DNA from: Paludibacteraceae bacterium | Lineage (GTDB): Bacteria > Bacteroidota > Bacteroidia > Bacteroidales > Paludibacteraceae | Direction: 5' to 3' | Assembly (NCBI GenBank): GCA_017461505.1 | Contig: JAFTXV010000007.1 | Location: 372,001-436,000, forward strand | DNA length: 64,000 nt | Part shown: positions 17,226 to 25,671 of the stretch, one piece after another | Layout of the letters: each line of letters begins with the position of its first letter | How positions within the stretch are numbered: position 1 is the first letter of the stretch | Notes under the pieces: model-generated | Database searches by the model: none | The model's input: the letters and a program-made list of their open reading frames with translations, nothing else | What the model was told of the DNA's origin: nothing | Made by a program: the position numbers and the translations under genes

Positions 17226-18245
17226 TTATCGAATCAAGAAGCCAAAGTTTGCCACATTCTTCAGAGCCACACCTGTTCCACGAGCCACTGCATGCAAAGG
17301 ATCTTCTGCTACATGGAATGGAATAGTAATCTTATCGGTCAAACGCTTGCTCAATCCGTGCAACAGTGCGCCACCACCTGTCAAGTATATTCCACGCTTC
17401 ACAATATCTGCATACAACTCTGGTGGAGTAGCCTCCAGCGCCTGCAGAACAGCATTCTCTATCTTCGCGATACTCTTCTCCAAGCAGTGTGCAATCTCTT
17501 GATAACTTACTGGCACTTGCATTGGCAATGCTGTCACTTTGTTTGGACCGATTACCATATAATCCTCTGGAGCATCTTCCAACTCTGGCAACGCACTACC
17601 CACTTGCATCTTGATGCGCTCTGCGGTTGGCTCATCAATACGTAAGTTATGCATACGACCCATATACTCCACAATATCAGCGTTCAGGTCGTCACCCGCC
17701 ACCTTGATGGACTTATTTGCCACGATTCCACCAAGAGAAATCACCGCAATCTCAGTCGTACCACCACCTATATCTACCACCATACAGCCCTCTGGACTCT
17801 CCACATCAATACCCATACCTATTGCTGCTGCCATTGGCTCGTAGATCATATATACATCGCGACCGCCTGCGTGCTCCGAACTGTCACGCACAGCACGAAT
17901 TTCTACTTCAGTACTACCCGAAGGGATACAAACCACCATGCGAATGTTTGGAGTAAACAACTTGTTTTGCTTTGGAATCATCTTAATCATTCCGCGAATC
18001 ATCATCTCGCAAGCATAGAAGTCTGCTATCACACCATCGCGGAGTGGACGAACGGTACGAATCAACGTACCACCCTTACCAATCATCTGTTGCGCTTTGC
18101 GTCCCACTGCCACCATCTTGTTATCAGCCATACTAATAGCCACCACAGATGGCTCATCTACCACCACTTTGTCGTTACAAATAATGATGGTATTCGCTGT
18201 TCCAAGGTCAATTGCAATTTCTTGTGTAAACGAAAATAGTCCCAT
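17226..18245 (-). CDS. mreB: Rod shape-determining actin homologue MreB
   Basis: A 339-residue bacterial actin. Phosphate 1 motif AIDLGTANTIII (about 11-22), VCIPSG, phosphate 2 motif MVVDIGGGTTEIAVISLGG (about 160-178), and the adenosine motif IYLTGGGALLHGL near 290 are present. MreB filaments guide cell-wall synthesis along the cylinder. It heads the mreB-mreC-mreD-PBP2-rodA series, with a well-formed promoter at 18311-18344. Confidence 0.97.
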   Translation of the reverse strand: MGLFSFTQEIAIDLGTANTIIICNDKVVVDEPSVVAISMADNKMVAVGRKAQQMIGKGGTLIRTVRPLRDGVIADFYACEMMIRGMIKMIPKQNKLFTPNIRMVVCIPSGSTEVEIRAVRDSSEHAGGRDVYMIYEPMAAAIGMGIDVESPEGCMVVDIGGGTTEIAVISLGGIVANKSIKVAGDDLNADIVEYMGRMHNLRIDEPTAERIKMQVGSALPELEDAPEDYMVIGPNKVTALPMQVPVSYQEIAHCLEKSIAKIENAVLQALEATPPELYADIVKRGIYLTGGGALLHGLSKRLTDKITIPFHVAEDPLHAVARGTGVALKNVANFGFLIR

Positions 18246-18310
18246 TTTTCTCTATAAATATATTAAGGTGTTATTACTTTAGCACTTTTTACGCAAAATA
18301 TAAATTTGCC

Positions 18311-18344
18311 CACAAAGGTACTACAAAAAACGCAAATATGCAAG
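18311..18344 (-). promoter_or_regulatory. Promoter of the mreB operon
   Basis: Minus strand: CTTGCATATTTGCG, then a T-rich spacer, then TACCTTTG (18320-18313). TTGC and TA are 19 bases apart. Transcription should start near 18307, leaving a leader of about 60 bases. Confidence 0.75.
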
Positions 18345-18399
18345 AAAAACTTGTTTTTCTTTATCATTTTTTACAAAACACCTCAATAGAACTATCCTC

Positions 18400-19728
18400 T
18401 TACCTTATCACCAACCATCTCGGCGATGGATTTTTTGCTTGATTTGTATAGAGTTGCAACGTAGGGTCTTCTGTCGTTTTTATTTTCACTCCTACCAAAT
18501 CTGCCCATTTCTGTGCTTTCGACGCTGTTCGGCGATGACGTTGAATACTTCGAGTATCTTTTTCCCAACGCTTTTGTTTCTTCGCCTTCAGTAGAGGTTG
18601 CGATGTCAAACCCATCATAACTGCCTGATTCACTTCATCTTCGGTAGCAAAATCAATACCTTCACCACTCCATTTACGGCATCGCTCCAAAAACTCATTC
18701 CATTCGCCATCGGTTTTATCCACCACCACTTGCGACCACCCCTCCTCTGCCGACTGCTCATTCACTTTCTGCCATATACGATAATTAACAGGAGCCTCTG
18801 ATATGTAGTAAGGTGTATCTCCTGGCACAAGACGAAACTTAACACGCAAGTTTCTGATTTTCAGCTTCTTCACCACGTCTTTTTCTTCCTCTATCTGCTG
18901 CAATGTAGGCTCATTAGGCAAACTCAACGCCAAACGCAAACCACAATAATTCATCGACTGAAGCGGAGCATAATACTCCCGACGAGAGAGATGACTATTT
19001 TCCTTGCAATTATCAAAACTCCCACCTCTTACTATCTTCAGTTCTCCTTCTTGTGCCCCTTTCGGATTCTTCTCTGTACCAAGATAATACATTCCGTACC
19101 AATCTGAGCACCACTCACTTACATTCCCGGTCATATCATACAACCCCAACTCATTCGGCTTTTTTTCGCCTACACTATGTTTCCTAAAACCAGCATTACT
19201 CAAACTCCAACCCACATCTTCCACCCTATCACTACCCGCAAAACGATATCCTTTGCTCTTGTTTCCTCCGCGGGCTGCAAACTCCCATTCTGCTTCTGTA
19301 GGCAAACGAAACGGCATACCTGTTATACTATCTAAACGACGTATAAACTCTTGACAATCATACAAATTCACATCTGTAATAGGCAGACTTGGGGTATTCC
19401 ATTCATCACTCACATACCACCCTTTCATCACTGCTTGCCATAGTGCTTGAGTCACTTCAGTGGTGGCAATATAATACGCATCTAGAGACACAGTATGTGC
19501 TGGCAAATCCGACGCAATCCTCTCACGATGTTGTTCTCGCGTGCCACCCATCACAAATACACCACCTTCCACTCGCTGCATATTAAACTCCACATCTCCT
19601 ACTTGAAAATGAAGAACTTGCAACGAATCTGGAATACTAATTTTGGACTTGGCACAAACCATTTGAGGACAAAGTCCCCAAAACCAAGCGCATAACCATA
19701 CTATAAATAAGGTATATTTCTGTTTCAT
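18400..19728 (-). CDS. Exported formylglycine-generating-enzyme-like (SUMF1) protein with a degenerate second repeat
   Basis: A 442-residue protein with a signal peptide (cut near CAKS, about 26). Residues ~45-275 form a C-type-lectin-fold FGE/sulfatase-modifying domain: MQRVEGGVFVMGG, YYIATTEVTQALWQAV, FRLPTEAEWEFAARGG, LYDMTGNVSEWCSDWY, KIVRGGSFDN, GLRLAL. This is the class that includes GldK/GldJ of the gliding/T9SS apparatus and many cell-surface proteins. Residues ~295-375 look like a decayed second copy (FRLVPGDTPYYISEAPVNYRIWQKV; FATEDEVNQA). No lipobox cysteine is present. Catalytic FGE activity is unlikely; a structural or T9SS-related role is inference. Confidence 0.75.
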   Translation of the reverse strand: MKQKYTLFIVWLCAWFWGLCPQMVCAKSKISIPDSLQVLHFQVGDVEFNMQRVEGGVFVMGGTREQHRERIASDLPAHTVSLDAYYIATTEVTQALWQAVMKGWYVSDEWNTPSLPITDVNLYDCQEFIRRLDSITGMPFRLPTEAEWEFAARGGNKSKGYRFAGSDRVEDVGWSLSNAGFRKHSVGEKKPNELGLYDMTGNVSEWCSDWYGMYYLGTEKNPKGAQEGELKIVRGGSFDNCKENSHLSRREYYAPLQSMNYCGLRLALSLPNEPTLQQIEEEKDVVKKLKIRNLRVKFRLVPGDTPYYISEAPVNYRIWQKVNEQSAEEGWSQVVVDKTDGEWNEFLERCRKWSGEGIDFATEDEVNQAVMMGLTSQPLLKAKKQKRWEKDTRSIQRHRRTASKAQKWADLVGVKIKTTEDPTLQLYTNQAKNPSPRWLVIR

Positions 19729-20172
19729 CTAAATTTTATTCGTGTATCCTTCTAATGCTATTTATATTTTCTCTATAGTTATTTATGTTTCTCTATAGTT
19801 ATTTATGTTTCTCTATCTATTTGTATTTCTCTATAGTCTATTCAAGAGTGCTTCAACATTATTCTGCATCACCGCAACTTGTATCGCAAAAACCATGCCA
19901 ACCTTTCCCCGACACTTCCCCTGCCTGCCAAAAGCAACTCTGCTCTATCCCCTTTCACCTTTCCGTTTTCACCTTTCACCTTTCACCTTTCCCCTTTCCG
20001 TTTTCACCTCTTACATTTCACTTACCTTTAGTTAGTGATTACTTAGTTATTAATTAGTGATTAATTAGTTATTAGTTAGTGATTAGTTAGTGATTAAGCA
20101 ACCTTTACCCTCGCTTCACTATACCTACAATCGACTTTTTCCATACTTCACTCAAAACTACCACATATACAC
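19729..20172. other. Non-coding gap made of phased tandem strings
   Basis: No gene is supported. It contains a 20-base unit (ATTTATGTTT+CTCTATAGTT) repeated about three times at 19761-19828, a CCTTTCACCTTTC string at about 19945-20010, and a TTAGTTATTAATTAGTGATT string at about 20031-20098. Confidence 0.6.
19761..19828. repeat. Tandem 20-base repeat in 10-base phase
   Basis: Decamers alternate between a TTTATGTTT type and a CTCTATAGTT type, starting at 19761, 19771, 19781, 19791, 19801, 19811 and so on, with few changes. Confidence 0.8.
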
Positions 20173-20206
20173 AAAAAAAGTGTGACAGCCTTTTCAGCTG
20201 TCACAC
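20173..20206 (-). terminator. Terminator of tRNA-Asn
   Basis: Perfect 10-base stem GTGTGACAGC (20180-20189) / GCTGTCACAC (20197-20206) with a 7-base loop; on the minus strand it is followed by seven T. It lies four bases past the tRNA 3' end. Confidence 0.9.
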
Positions 20207-20209
20207 TCG

Positions 20210-20283
20210 CGCTCCCTCAAGGACTTGAACCTTGGACCCCCTGATTAACAGTCAGATGCTCTAACCGACTGAGCTAAGGAAGC
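20210..20283 (-). tRNA. tRNA-Asn (anticodon GUU)
   Basis: A 74-base cloverleaf on the minus strand: acceptor GCTTCCT pairs with AGGGAGC (one G-U), T8-A9, D arm GCTC/GAGC, anticodon loop CTGTTAA with GUU, T arm with GGTTCAAGT, discriminator G. CCA is not encoded. It has its own promoter (20327-20360) and terminator. Confidence 0.95.
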
Positions 20284-20326
20284 AGTATTTTTTGACCCCG
20301 AAAATCACTCCATTTCCGAAATCGGG

Positions 20327-20360
20327 TGCAAAAGTACTACTTTTTTTTCATATGAGCAAG
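20327..20360 (-). promoter_or_regulatory. Promoter of tRNA-Asn
   Basis: Minus strand CTTGCTCATATG, 19-base spacing, TACTTTTG (about 20335-20328). It is back-to-back with the promoter of the PfkB kinase gene. Confidence 0.65.
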
Positions 20361-20390
20361 TTTTTTTCAAAAAAAATTACTATCTTTGCA
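20355..20390 (+). promoter_or_regulatory. Promoter of the PfkB kinase gene
   Basis: TATCTTTG at 20381-20388 matches the -7 box; the -33 region (around 20358) is weak. Divergent from the tRNA-Asn promoter. Confidence 0.55.
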
Positions 20391-20463
20391 CGATTTTTTG
20401 ATTTTGCACCTAAAATCAACACTTTTTGACCACAAATAAGCTATTTTAACACAAAAATACGAA

Positions 20464-21462
20464 ATGAAACGAGTTTTAGGTTTAGGAAATGCACTAACCG
20501 ACATCCTTCTGCAAGTATCAGAAGGAGATCTTCGTGAGATTGGCTTCCCAAAAGGAAGTATGAATCTCATCAATGAGCAGCAATTGGAGCAAATCCAAAC
20601 ACGATTTATCTCCGTGCGCAAGCACCTCGTAGCTGGTGGTAGTGCATCCAACACAGTAGCCACGATCGCCCAACTAGGTGGAAAAGCTGCCTTTATCGGA
20701 AAAATCGGTAGTGACGAAGTCGGTAAATTCTACCGCGAAGACTTAATCAAAAACAATGTCAAACCCCTCCTCCTCACTTCTTCTCTCATGTCGGGTTGCT
20801 GTATCGTACTCATTACGCCTGATGGTGAACGCACCTTCTGCACCTACCTCGGAGCAGCAGCTGACCTCCACGCAGAAGATATCCGCAAAGAGGCTTTCGT
20901 AGGATACGACATCTGCCACGTTGAGGGATACCTCGTGCAAGACCACGACCTTATTGAGACTGCTCTACGAACAGCCAAAGAGCAGGGATGCACCGTCTCA
21001 CTCGACCTCGCTAGCTATAATGTGGTCAACGACAACCACCAGTTCCTCAAAGACCTTATATATAAATATGTGGATATCGTCTTCGCTAACGAAGATGAAT
21101 CCTTTGCATATACCCATCTCAATCCCGAAGAATCGGTAGAGAATATCGCAGGCCAATGCGACATCGCGATTGTCAAGGTAGGCAAACGCGGTTCATATGT
21201 CCGTCAAGGCAACCAACTGCATCATATCGGTGCCATCACTTCCAACTGCCTCGACTCTACCGGAGCGGGCGACCTCTATGCGGGTGGTTTCCTACACGCA
21301 CTATCCGACGGATTTGATCTACGACGCTGCGGTGAAATCGGCACTATCGCTGCTGGACGAGTTGTAGAAATAGTAGGAACGAAGCTCCCTGACGAGACTT
21401 GGGATGAGATTCGCCGTATCTGTGCCCTCTATCGAGGCTTCATGCATAAACTCAAGTTCTAA
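20464..21462 (+). CDS. PfkB family carbohydrate/nucleoside kinase
   Basis: A 332-residue ribokinase-fold kinase. PfkB motif 1 is visible as GGSASNTVATIAQLGGKAAFIGKIG (about 59-83) and motif 2 as DSTGAGDLYAGGFLHAL (about 259-275), with the catalytic Asp in GAGD. The N terminus (LGLGNALTDIL) and overall length resemble the adenosine kinase/ribokinase group common in Bacteroidales. The sugar or nucleoside substrate cannot be fixed from sequence. The first gene downstream of a divergent promoter pair; plsC follows after an array of decamer repeats. Confidence 0.88.
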   Translation: MKRVLGLGNALTDILLQVSEGDLREIGFPKGSMNLINEQQLEQIQTRFISVRKHLVAGGSASNTVATIAQLGGKAAFIGKIGSDEVGKFYREDLIKNNVKPLLLTSSLMSGCCIVLITPDGERTFCTYLGAAADLHAEDIRKEAFVGYDICHVEGYLVQDHDLIETALRTAKEQGCTVSLDLASYNVVNDNHQFLKDLIYKYVDIVFANEDESFAYTHLNPEESVENIAGQCDIAIVKVGKRGSYVRQGNQLHHIGAITSNCLDSTGAGDLYAGGFLHALSDGFDLRRCGEIGTIAAGRVVEIVGTKLPDETWDEIRRICALYRGFMHKLKF

Positions 21463-21470
21463 CCCCATTC

Positions 21471-21540
21471 ACCGTCATTAACCGCCATTAACCGATATTA
21501 ACCGTCATTAACCGATATTAACCGTCATTAACCGATATTA
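21471..21540. repeat. Seven tandem decamers between the kinase gene and plsC
   Basis: Units ACCGTCATTA, ACCGCCATTA, ACCGATATTA, ACCGTCATTA, ACCGATATTA, ACCGTCATTA and ACCGATATTA lie end to end. Related decamers occur in inverse orientation at about 31990-32010. Confidence 0.9.
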
Positions 21541-21551
21541 ACCCCAAAAAT

Positions 21552-22274
21552 ATGAAACCCCTTTACATCATTTATCAATACCTCATCGCTTTTCCACTAA
21601 TCATTGTGGTAACCCTATTCACTGCTATATTCACTATCCTCTGCTTCCCTTGGAAGAACGGAAAAGCTCCTCGAGCAGTACAAGTATTTTGGTCACGCAG
21701 CGTACTTTGGTTTTTGCTCATTCCTATCAAAGTAACTGGACAAGATAATGTTGACCCTAAGCAATCCTATGTCTTCGTGGCTAACCACCAATCTTTCCTA
21801 GATGTCTTTGCAGTCTATGGCTGGTTGCCCAACAACTTTAAGTGGCTCATGAAGAAGGAGATCCGCAAAGTACCTTTCGTAGGTACAGCATGTGCCGTAG
21901 CGGGACACATCTTTGTGGATCGTAGTAATCCACGTGCTGCATTGCAGAGTATGGATCATATCAAAAAAGAATTGGTAGATGGTATCTCCACCGTCATCTT
22001 CCCTGAAGGTACACGTACTAAGACAGGAGAAATGGGACGCTTCAAGCAAGGAGCATTCAAAATCGCTATGGACATGGGATTACCTGTTGTACCACTTTCA
22101 TTGGGCGGATTCTTCAAAGCAATGCCTAGCGGACAGGCCTTCGCTAATCCACGCGCACGCGTTTCTTTACATATAGGTAAACCTATCGACATCTCTCAAT
22201 TCAATGACATCAATGAGGCTATGGCTGCCGTTCGAGAGAAAGTGGCAGAGGGCTTATCAAAGCCACTTAGCTAA
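21552..22274 (+). CDS. plsC: 1-acyl-sn-glycerol-3-phosphate acyltransferase (PlsC)
   Basis: A 240-residue membrane-bound acyltransferase that makes phosphatidic acid from lysophosphatidic acid. It has an N-terminal hydrophobic region (about 5-30), the catalytic block NHQSFLD (HX4D, about 77-83), block II GHIFVDRSNPRAA, block III FPEGTRTKTG and block IV VPLSLGG. Length is normal. Its 3' end overlaps the convergent LytTR gene by 18 bases. Confidence 0.93.
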   Translation: MKPLYIIYQYLIAFPLIIVVTLFTAIFTILCFPWKNGKAPRAVQVFWSRSVLWFLLIPIKVTGQDNVDPKQSYVFVANHQSFLDVFAVYGWLPNNFKWLMKKEIRKVPFVGTACAVAGHIFVDRSNPRAALQSMDHIKKELVDGISTVIFPEGTRTKTGEMGRFKQGAFKIAMDMGLPVVPLSLGGFFKAMPSGQAFANPRARVSLHIGKPIDISQFNDINEAMAAVREKVAEGLSKPLS

Positions 22275-23057
22275 TGCCTCGTAGTATTTTGGAGAAACGG
22301 GGATAGTTTTTACATTTGCTACATCTAACTCCGCGTTTATCATACCCTCTTTATCACGACGCAATACTTTGATGTGTTGTGGATTGATATAATAACTTCT
22401 TTGACAACGGAGAAGTCCGTGTTTGTGCATCAAACCTTCTAGCGACTTCATAGATGTACGAAGCGAATAATCTTTTACTCTATCTCCTTCCAAATAACGC
22501 ACGCGCACGTAGTTCTCATCCGCTTCTACATATAGCACTGCAGAAGACGCTATCATCAATTTCAGCTTTTGTGCACTATCCACAAAGCGCATCAAACTGG
22601 CGTCATTTATTTGTTCCTCCTCTTTTCTTCCCGCGTACGCAAATGCCAAATCAAATATTACATAAGGATAAACACATACCAAGAGCAAATTATACAGCGA
22701 TTGCCCTACCATATAAAAATAAGAATACTCTCCACGATACATCAAAGTGACATAAAGAGCGGTGAACAAACTCATCACAATCAACTCACTTACTTCCCAA
22801 ACCACATATTTCACCCAATTCATTCGCAATGTATAATGAATAGCTAATAGCAAACCACGAGAGATAATCATTACTCCTAATAATATACACATAATTATGG
22901 TACTATTAAAATTTATCATCTCCCTTCCCATATCTAGAAGTTCGTACCAGCCACTTGGCTGATATAGCAATACGAAACACAACCAAAAAGCAGGTAGCCC
23001 AAATACAAAAAGCAAATTACTACGCAACTTGGTCATAATAGAGGGTAATTTATTCAT
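22257..23057 (-). CDS. Membrane-anchored LytTR family transcriptional regulator
   Basis: A 266-residue protein with four membrane segments in the first ~140 residues (e.g. FVFGLPAFWLCFVLLY, TIIMCILLGVMIISRGLLLAI) and a C-terminal LytTR DNA-binding domain (about 170-266: VLYVEADENYVRVRYL, MKSLEGLMHKHGLLRCQRSYYIN, IPVSPKYY). It lacks a receiver domain, so it is a one-component membrane regulator and probably senses a membrane or peptide signal directly; this is inference. A weak inverted repeat GTGAC...GTCAC lies upstream (23078-23111) and could be an operator. Confidence 0.85.
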   Translation of the reverse strand: MNKLPSIMTKLRSNLLFVFGLPAFWLCFVLLYQPSGWYELLDMGREMINFNSTIIMCILLGVMIISRGLLLAIHYTLRMNWVKYVVWEVSELIVMSLFTALYVTLMYRGEYSYFYMVGQSLYNLLLVCVYPYVIFDLAFAYAGRKEEEQINDASLMRFVDSAQKLKLMIASSAVLYVEADENYVRVRYLEGDRVKDYSLRTSMKSLEGLMHKHGLLRCQRSYYINPQHIKVLRRDKEGMINAELDVANVKTIPVSPKYYEALAKWL

Positions 23058-23187
23058 TTTTTAGTCATTTATTTGGTGTGACGAATTTCATTAATACATA
23101 CATTTTGTCACTAATAAGGAATTTTAATACCTATATTTCCGTTTTCCACAAAAACTATGCCATGTTATCACATTTATTTTCATAATC

Positions 23188-23220
23188 GCCAAATTGGCAG
23201 TAATTTTGCAGCCGAAAAGA
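23188..23220 (+). promoter_or_regulatory. Promoter of the SGNH hydrolase gene
   Basis: TAATTTTG at 23211-23218 is a full -7 box; the -33 is poor. It puts transcription start at about 23224, which excludes the upstream in-frame ATG at 23157 as the start. Confidence 0.6.
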
Positions 23221-23231
23221 CAAATAAAATC

Positions 23232-23924
23232 ATGGATATTATTATGAAAATAGTAGCTTTGGGTGATTCCATTATTAAAGGAGTTTTATTTAATCAAGAA
23301 GAAAATGGTCACGGACACTATTCTCTCTCTGACCATAATATAGTAGACAATATTGCAAATCAATTGCATAGTGAAACCGTCAACTTGGGTAAGATGGGTT
23401 GTACCATTGAGGTTGGAGAACGTATCTTAGACCGTCATATAGATGCATTGGACGGAGCTAAATACGTGTTGATGTGCTATGGAGGAAACGATAGTGACTA
23501 CAATTGGAAAGCTATTGCAGATAACCCAAAAGAACAACATTATCCCAAAACCCCACTGACTCTGTTCGAGAAAACGTACACGCGCGTCATCCACCACGTG
23601 CGTGAAATGGGATATATACCTCTTATTATGTCCTTACCCCCAATGGACGCACAAAAATACTTTAATTTCTTCACTTCTACATTCAATGATATGCAGAAAT
23701 CAAACGTATTAAAGTGGCTAAAAGGTAACATAGATACTATTTGGGCAGGACACGAACTATACAACGATGCAGTCAAACGAGTGGCTGAAGCTACCGATAG
23801 TATTCTTGTGGATGTCACTACTAGTTTAGGAAATGGAAAAGGTATATTATGCGATGACGGAATACATCCCAATACCCTTGGACAACGCAAAATTGCTAAT
23901 ATTATCCTCAAAAATATAGTTTAG
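23232..23924 (+). CDS. SGNH/GDSL family hydrolase
   Basis: A cytoplasmic esterase/lipase-like protein of about 230 residues. Block I is VALGDSI (catalytic Ser), block III is CYGGNDSD, and the catalytic Asp/His are in CDDGIHPNTLGQRKI near the C terminus. The start is taken at 23232 (or 23244, MKIVALGDS) because a promoter -7 box ends at 23218. No signal peptide is seen. Substrate is unknown; polysaccharide or small acyl-ester deacetylation are typical possibilities. Confidence 0.82.
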   Translation: MDIIMKIVALGDSIIKGVLFNQEENGHGHYSLSDHNIVDNIANQLHSETVNLGKMGCTIEVGERILDRHIDALDGAKYVLMCYGGNDSDYNWKAIADNPKEQHYPKTPLTLFEKTYTRVIHHVREMGYIPLIMSLPPMDAQKYFNFFTSTFNDMQKSNVLKWLKGNIDTIWAGHELYNDAVKRVAEATDSILVDVTTSLGNGKGILCDDGIHPNTLGQRKIANIILKNIV

Positions 23925-23935
23925 TACTTGAATTA

Positions 23936-23970
23936 TTTGCAGATGTGCTTTTTTTATTGTAACTTTGCAA
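23936..23970 (+). promoter_or_regulatory. Promoter of marC
   Basis: TTGC at 23937-23940, 19 bases, TAACTTTG at 23960-23967. The spacer begins with AGATGTGC, as in several other promoters here. Confidence 0.75.
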
Positions 23971-24002
23971 CCTAAATTGTAAAACTACTTTATATAAAAG
24001 CC

Positions 24003-24596
24003 ATGCAAACATTTTTCGGTACTTTCGACATTTGGCAAGTATTGTCATCGTTCATTTTTCTTTTTGCCATTATCGACCCATTGGGCAATATCCCTGTAAC
24101 ACTCAATATGGAGCGCAAAGGAATCAAGATTGATGCTTTCAAGGTTTGTATTGCCACTATCGTCATCCTACTCGCTTTCCTGTTTGCAGGAGAATGGATT
24201 TTAAAATTATTTGGTGTTAAAATCGAGTATTTCGCTATTGCCGGTGGATTCGTCATCCTCTTAATGGCATTGGAGATGGTATTGGATATTACTATTTTCA
24301 AGAACGAAGGACTTGATGGCTCAGGTAGCATCGTACCACTCGCATTCCCTATGTATGCTGGCCCAGGTGCCTTCACTGCACTCCTATCCATTACCGCTGA
24401 ATATGATATCATCAACCTCGTCTTATCACTCACTCTAAATACGTTGACACTATTCGGTGTATTAAAAGGAACAAGATGGCTCAATAAGTATCTTGGCAAA
24501 ACTGCACTCTATATTCTCCGCAAATTCTTTGGTATCATCGTATTGGCTATTGCTTGTAAACTGATGTTTGCTAATTTAGCAACGGTCTTTAGTTAA
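24003..24596 (+). CDS. MarC family integral membrane protein
   Basis: A 197-residue protein with six hydrophobic segments and the family signature near the first helix (FAIIDPLGNIPV, about 20-31) and GGFVILLMALEMVL in the third. MarC/UPF0056 proteins are inner membrane proteins of unknown function, once wrongly linked to multiple antibiotic resistance. It has its own promoter and is followed after 10 bases by a DUF4369 lipoprotein gene. Confidence 0.9.
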   Translation: MQTFFGTFDIWQVLSSFIFLFAIIDPLGNIPVTLNMERKGIKIDAFKVCIATIVILLAFLFAGEWILKLFGVKIEYFAIAGGFVILLMALEMVLDITIFKNEGLDGSGSIVPLAFPMYAGPGAFTALLSITAEYDIINLVLSLTLNTLTLFGVLKGTRWLNKYLGKTALYILRKFFGIIVLAIACKLMFANLATVFS

Positions 24597-24606
24597 TTCC
24601 GCTCTT

Positions 24607-25671
24607 ATGAAAATGAAGCATATTATTTCTTCTTTGTTGGTCATAACCCTCGTTGCGTGCCAACATTCTCCACAATTCTCAGTCTCTGGTACTATTGCTG
24701 GAGCTGAAGGCAAAACATTATATCTTGAGCATACTGCTCTTACTTTCACCACACCGATGGATTCGTGCGTTTTGGACGAAAAGGGAGAGTTTTCACTCTC
24801 TGCTCCTGCACCTCAATACCCCGACTTCTACCGCTTACGCGTAGCTACTCGCTCACTACCATTAGCAGTCGATTCCATCGAAGAAATCGTAGTTTCTACA
24901 TCCTTGGACAGTCTGCCATATACCATGTCCATACTAGGAAGCGACAATTCGCTCGCCATTGCGCAGCTCCGAGCTACCGCTCGCACATCTACTCGTGAGC
25001 AACTCCGCCAACAAGCGCAACTCACCATTGTGCAAAATCCACGTTCACTCGCAGCCTACTACGCGCTATTTATGAAGCAAGGTGGCGAATATATCTGGAA
25101 TATCCTTGACCCTGCTGACCGACGTATGTACCAAGCTGTCGCAACATCTTTCAATGCTTGGATGCCTAAATATGAGCGTACTAAAGCACTCTACACCCAA
25201 GTGACCGATATACTGCAAGCTGAACGCAACGCCACACAACAAGCTGCTGTACGCCAGCTCATTGACAACGCGGAAAGTGCATTCCTTGACATCACTCTGC
25301 AAGATGATAATAATATCACCCAATCGCTCTCTAACTTGCGTGGCAAAGTGATTGTGCTCGACTTCTCTGCTATCGAAATGGAGCAAAGCAAAGGATATAT
25401 TTTCGAACTGCGCGAACTATACAATCGCTACCAATCCCGCGGTATGGCCATCTATTCTGTATCCCTCGATCGTAATAAACTGCTATGGGAAGATGGTGTC
25501 GCCAATCTCCCATGGACCAATGTCTATGCGGGCGAGCAAGCGATCGAAGTGCTAACACGCTACAACGTACAATCCTTGCCAACACTCTTCCTGCTCGACC
25601 GCAAAGGTAATGTGCAAGGACGATATACCAACTTTGAGCAACTTGACGCTGACATTCGAAAATATCTCTAA
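24607..25671 (+). CDS. DUF4369/thioredoxin-fold lipoprotein without a CxxC motif
   Basis: A 354-residue lipoprotein (lipobox LVACQ, Cys near 18). Residues ~25-120 are a DUF4369 domain (FSVSGTIAGAEGKTLYLEH), followed by a helical linker and a TlpA-like thioredoxin fold at about 230-354 (LSNLRGKVIVLDFSA; VQSLPTLFLLDRKG with the cis-Pro TPT-like turn). At the place of the redox WCxxC the sequence reads DFSAIEMEQSKGY, so no active-site cysteines exist. It is probably a non-redox, periplasm-facing envelope protein. Its 3' end overlaps the queG start. Confidence 0.82.
   Translation: MKMKHIISSLLVITLVACQHSPQFSVSGTIAGAEGKTLYLEHTALTFTTPMDSCVLDEKGEFSLSAPAPQYPDFYRLRVATRSLPLAVDSIEEIVVSTSLDSLPYTMSILGSDNSLAIAQLRATARTSTREQLRQQAQLTIVQNPRSLAAYYALFMKQGGEYIWNILDPADRRMYQAVATSFNAWMPKYERTKALYTQVTDILQAERNATQQAAVRQLIDNAESAFLDITLQDDNNITQSLSNLRGKVIVLDFSAIEMEQSKGYIFELRELYNRYQSRGMAIYSVSLDRNKLLWEDGVANLPWTNVYAGEQAIEVLTRYNVQSLPTLFLLDRKGNVQGRYTNFEQLDADIRKYL

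Noticed and set aside
19945..20100. Repeated short words suggesting a CRISPR-like array
   Set aside because: Units are 8-20 bases without unique spacers of constant length, and there are no cas genes.
23157..23231. Upstream in-frame ATG extending the SGNH hydrolase
   Set aside because: The extension would cover the promoter -7 box TAATTTTG and has no counterpart in the family.
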